DNA of 25,426 nucleotides, from positions 1 to 25,426 of the forward strand of contig JAFRLP010000297.1 of assembly GCA_017431185.1 (NCBI GenBank). The letters are read 5' to 3'. A model generated the notes under the pieces. That model was not told the DNA's origin and made no database searches. It saw only the letters and a program-made list of their open reading frames with translations. Every line of letters begins with the position of its first letter. Position 1 is the first letter of the stretch. Source of the DNA: Victivallales bacterium (GTDB lineage: Bacteria > Verrucomicrobiota > Lentisphaeria > Oligosphaerales > Oligosphaeraceae). Shown here piece by piece: positions 23,405-25,426 of the stretch. Position numbers and translations under genes: made by a program.

Positions 23405-24247
23405 TCATATTTCGCTCTGTTTGCGGTAGAGTCCGGGTGACATGCCGAATTTGGCCGTGAAGCGTCGATGGAATGAATAGGTGTTGGAGAAATGCACGAC
23501 CTTGACGATTTCGGCGATGGGGCAGGAACTTTGCCGCAGCAGCGCGGCTGCGGTCTCCAGCCTTGCCTCCATCACGTATTGGTGCGGAGTGACGGGGAAC
23601 TGCTGGTTCCATTCGCGGTAGAAGAGAGTGTGGGAAATCCCCTGGGCTCGGATGATTTCCATCAGGTCGAAGTCCTCGCAGCAATGTCGGCGCAGCCAAA
23701 TGGAGATGCTTTGGACGATGGCAGGCAGGCTATGCTGGTTTTCCCTCTGGAGATTGGCCAATTGGATATGCCTGATGAACTGGAAGGCGAGCCAATCCAT
23801 TTCATCCGCCATGCCAGGCAGGTGGATGTTGTCAAGCAGATGCCAGTACTTGGCGAACATCCGTTGAATTTCGCTGCCTAAAGAGAATGCGAAGCAGGTT
23901 TGTCCAGCCAGCATTCCCAGTCTGCGGAAATCGGCGGTGAATTCGGCGGGATAAAGGAAGGAGACGGTGTCTCTGGGTTGGCTGTCGCCAGCGCCATAGG
24001 TTTGCCCAGGCAGTTTCCAGCATGCATGGGGAAAGGGTGCGGAGATTCTCTTGCCATTGATGATGTCGTGGCAGATGGAGGCCTGGGATTCGATGCGAAG
24101 CGAGAATTCCAGATGGGGGATTCGCAGCAACTGGCCTGATTTGGGGCGGAAACGTCGAGACTGGAACAGCCCCGTGAGGCGGTAGGGGAAGTCCGTTTGC
24201 CTGGGAATCGGCCTCATGTTGAGGGAGAAGGTCTTCAACGTGGTCAT
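23405..24247 (-). CDS. AraC-family transcription regulator
   Basis: 280 residues. The C-terminal 100 residues carry two helix-turn-helix motifs of the AraC type: DLMEIIRAQGISHTLFYREW and, after ARLETAAALLRQSSCPIAEI, the signature VVHFSNTYSFHRRFTAKFG and SPGLYRK. The N-terminal part (about 1-170) is probably a cupin-like sugar-sensing domain, with no clear motif. It should activate the pseudopilin and 1033-residue gene 113 bp downstream on the same strand. ATG 24247 overlaps the stop of a lytic transglycosylase remnant as ATGA and has no ribosome binding site; M11 is an alternative start. Confidence 0.9.
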   Translation of the reverse strand: MTTLKTFSLNMRPIPRQTDFPYRLTGLFQSRRFRPKSGQLLRIPHLEFSLRIESQASICHDIINGKRISAPFPHACWKLPGQTYGAGDSQPRDTVSFLYPAEFTADFRRLGMLAGQTCFAFSLGSEIQRMFAKYWHLLDNIHLPGMADEMDWLAFQFIRHIQLANLQRENQHSLPAIVQSISIWLRRHCCEDFDLMEIIRAQGISHTLFYREWNQQFPVTPHQYVMEARLETAAALLRQSSCPIAEIVKVVHFSNTYSFHRRFTAKFGMSPGLYRKQSEI

Positions 24248-24330
24248 TGCTGTGCGGCAGCGGTCTGCTCGTAGTGGGCGCGGCGTTCAAGGACGGCCTG
24301 GGTATAACGGCGTGTGCTTTGTTGCTTTCG
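24244..24330 (-). pseudogene. C-terminal remnant of a second lytic transglycosylase
   Basis: The minus-strand frame reads KQQSTRRYTQAVLERRAHYE and ends EQTAAAQQ-stop. It matches the C-terminus of the gene at 7785-8429 (STRKYTQAVLERRAYYEQLAA) almost residue for residue. The rest of the enzyme is missing. The stop TGA overlaps the AraC ATG. Beyond 24330 a 16-base direct repeat CAGCCGCGAAAGCAAC (minus strand) occurs twice, 22 bp apart. Confidence 0.75.
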
Positions 24331-24395
24331 CGGCTGGTCACAGTTGCTTTCGCGGCTGGGAGTTCTGGAGTTTGGGGGATGAGAGTGTCCATAGG

Positions 24396-24567
24396 ATACC
24401 CTTTTGGGCAGGAAAACTTTTCAATCCGCGATGCCTGAAGGTCTCGCGGGTAGGTTGGCATCTCTCGCCTGGCACGTCAGATCCAGTTGGTGAATCTGGC
24501 TCTGGACATGTCAGAAACTGAACAGTTGCAACACAATAATATACACTCGTTGCGAGGAATTGAAAGT
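24396..24567 (+). repeat. Dispersed repeat copy D (172-bp type)
   Basis: Same order of blocks and same length as copy A: ATACCCTT, ACTTTTCAATCCGCGATGCC, hairpin CCGCGATGCC-TGAA-GGTCTCGCGG (24426-24449, slightly decayed), CTGGCACGTCA, GGCTCTGGACATGTCAG, GAACAGTTGCAACAC, AATAATATACAC, GAATTGAAAGT. It lies upstream of the AraC-type gene. The stretch 24248-24820 holds no other gene. Confidence 0.85.
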
Positions 24568-24690
24568 AGTGCAGCCCTGGCATTCTCCGCTGTCAAGCGG
24601 GGTGTCAACCTCGTTGCGCCTTGTTCAAAATAAGGCGAAAAGAGGTGACCCCCGTGAAATGTATCGGTGCTGACAAAAGGGAGTGATTGA

Positions 24691-24719
24691 TTGAAATTTG
24701 GGTCTGGATGCGGTATAGT
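24691..24719 (+). promoter_or_regulatory. Promoter TTGAAA-N17-TATAGT
   Basis: TTGAAA (24691-24696), 17 bp, TATAGT (24714-24719). It points at the truncated ATPase gene (ATG 24821), leaving a leader of about 95 nt that contains a strong palindrome. Confidence 0.6.
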
Positions 24720-24780
24720 ATGCGTCTGTTACCGAAAAGATGGAGTATTCGGTATTCCAAGTTGATGGAATGGTTCCAGC

Positions 24781-24805
24781 AATTTCGACAGTTTCTGTCG
24801 AATTT
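24781..24805. promoter_or_regulatory. Palindrome in the leader of the truncated ATPase gene
   Basis: AATTTCGACAG (24781-24791), loop TTT, CTGTCGAATTT (24795-24805); the inner 8 bases TTCGACAG/CTGTCGAA pair perfectly. It sits just before the ribosome binding site GGAG (24808-24811), where an operator or a hairpin could block translation. Confidence 0.5.
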
Positions 24806-24820
24806 ACGGAGATGGCGAAA

Positions 24821-25036
24821 ATGAGAAAGTATATATCAAGAGGTCTTCAGGCAGATTTGAAGGCCTGCCTGGAGGAGAGTCCGATTGTCGCGCTTATTGG
24901 GCCAAGGCAATGCGGCAAATCCACTCTGGCCAAAATGGTAAGGACGGATTATCCTGCATCAGTCTATCTTGATTTGGAGAATCCGCAAGCCTCAAGCCAA
25001 TATCAGTCACTGAGGCATTACATTCTTCAGGGCTGA
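24821..25036 (+). pseudogene. DUF4143/AAA_14-type ATPase, truncated after about 71 residues
   Basis: GGAG (24808-24811) lies 9 nt before ATG 24821. The protein begins MRKYISRGLQ, followed by PIVALIGPRQCGKSTLAK, the family's P-loop (G-P-R-Q-x-G-K-S/T), then SVYLDLENPQ, the second strand. A normal member has about 380-450 residues with a C-terminal DUF4143 domain; here the frame ends at 25034-25036 soon after and nothing similar follows. The break point is about 30 bp before a perfect promoter, as if new sequence had replaced the rest. An in-frame ATG at 24740 would extend it, without family support. It is a remnant, possibly still translated. Confidence 0.75.
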
Positions 25037-25064
25037 TGCCCCTGGAAACGGTCTCGCAGGCCGT

Positions 25065-25093
25065 TTGACAAAGGCACACTGGAATGCTATAAT
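25065..25093 (+). promoter_or_regulatory. Perfect consensus sigma-70 promoter with extended -10
   Basis: TTGACA (25065-25070), exactly 17 bp, TGCTATAAT (25085-25093; TATAAT 25088-25093). Both hexamers, the spacing and the TGn extension are ideal. Expected start of transcription near 25100, about 63 nt before ATG 25163. Confidence 0.85.
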
Positions 25094-25162
25094 AACCGCA
25101 TCCGATTTGGAAATCCCAGCAGCCGCGCATGCAATGCCACTGGCGTACCCCAAGGAATCTCG

Positions 25163-25426
25163 ATGCGCCGTCCTCCGCCATACCGCCTTGCCGCCGTCTC
25201 CGTCCAGGCCCTACTTCTGGGCGCACTGGTCTCCAGGGGGGAGCAGACCGCCGTCATCACCGAACTGTCCATCTCGGGGCCGACGGAGCACACCCTGGTC
25301 ATCCCCCCAGCCTTCCCCGAATACACCCAGACCTTCATGTGCAACGTCACCTGGCGGGTGGCGGGGGAACCCGACCCCGAGAAAGAGGAGGAGCCGGCCG
25401 AGTTCGAGGTGAAATACCAGTGGGCG
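25163..25426 (+). CDS. Probable secreted protein, 3' truncated by the window
   Basis: AAGGA (25152-25156) lies 6 nt before ATG 25163 and the frame is open for 88 codons to the window end. The N-terminus MRRPPPYRLAAVSVQALLLG has the shape of a Sec signal peptide (basic, then hydrophobic to about residue 24). The mature part (AVITELSISGPTEHTLVIPP, then FMCNVTWRVAG, then an acidic EPDPEKEEEP patch) looks beta-rich. No family recognised. A perfect promoter lies directly upstream. GC content is high, like that of the AAA-ATPase gene and unlike the AT-rich start of the window. An open frame also exists on the opposite strand (25350-25087), but it has no ribosome binding site or promoter. Confidence 0.6.
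   Translation, partial: MRRPPPYRLAAVSVQALLLGALVSRGEQTAVITELSISGPTEHTLVIPPAFPEYTQTFMCNVTWRVAGEPDPEKEEEPAEFEVKYQWA

Noticed and set aside
24587..24637. Small hairpins CCGCT-GTCA-AGCGG and CGCCTT-N9-AAGGCG as terminators
   Set aside because: The stems are short and no T run follows, so termination cannot be claimed.
25087..25350. Minus-strand open frame at the right end
   Set aside because: No promoter or ribosome binding site; the plus-strand frame has a perfect promoter, AAGGA and a signal-peptide-like start.
1..25426. tRNA, rRNA, intact insertion sequence or prophage
   Set aside because: No cloverleaf, rRNA segment, complete transposase or phage structural gene could be supported on either strand.

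Overview
The window looks like a chromosomal piece from an uncultured gut-type Lentisphaerota bacterium (Victivallales-like). The main reasons are two pseudopilin-like proteins with N-terminal methylation motifs, each placed directly before a very large secreted carbohydrate-active-type protein, a DUF4838 protein, BspA-type leucine-rich repeats, and an AAA-ATPase/PD-(D/E)XK protein of the kind that is abundant in gut anaerobes. This assignment is inference; no rRNA or tRNA gene is present to confirm it.

Layout. 1-4545 (+, relatively AT-rich): a 5'-truncated low-complexity repeat protein, a small two-helix membrane protein, then a tight three-gene run of two unrecognised proteins and pyroglutamyl-peptidase I (pcp), joined by ATGA-type overlaps. 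4546-9353: an accessory zone. It holds a double hairpin, a GC-rich AAA-ATPase/nuclease gene broken by one base in a G run, an LRR remnant, a BspA-like LRR gene, a lytic transglycosylase (-), two small ORFs (one frameshifted), and remnants of a transposase and a DUF4143-type ATPase. 9354-14409 (-): a sensory pair, an APC-transporter/histidine kinase/REC/HPt fusion followed by a REC-kinase-REC protein. 14410-24247 (-): two copies of the same module, regulator then pseudopilin then large secreted protein (GntR type, pseudopilin, DUF4838; and AraC type, pseudopilin, CBM/GH-like). 24248-25426: a lytic transglycosylase remnant, a repeat, a truncated DUF4143-type ATPase, and a partial secreted-protein gene behind a perfect consensus promoter.

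How they work together (inference). The fusion kinase probably reads a transported ligand and passes phosphate H595 to D894 to H1055 and then to the receivers of the downstream protein; no DNA-binding output lies in the window. The two regulators probably control their own pseudopilin and secreted-protein genes in response to a glycan. A dispersed 135-172 bp repeat with a CCGCGAGGCC hairpin core occurs four times, plus a core fragment, mostly just after stop codons.

Several genes would be restored by a single-base change, three of them in mononucleotide runs. This may be real decay or residual indel error in the assembly.
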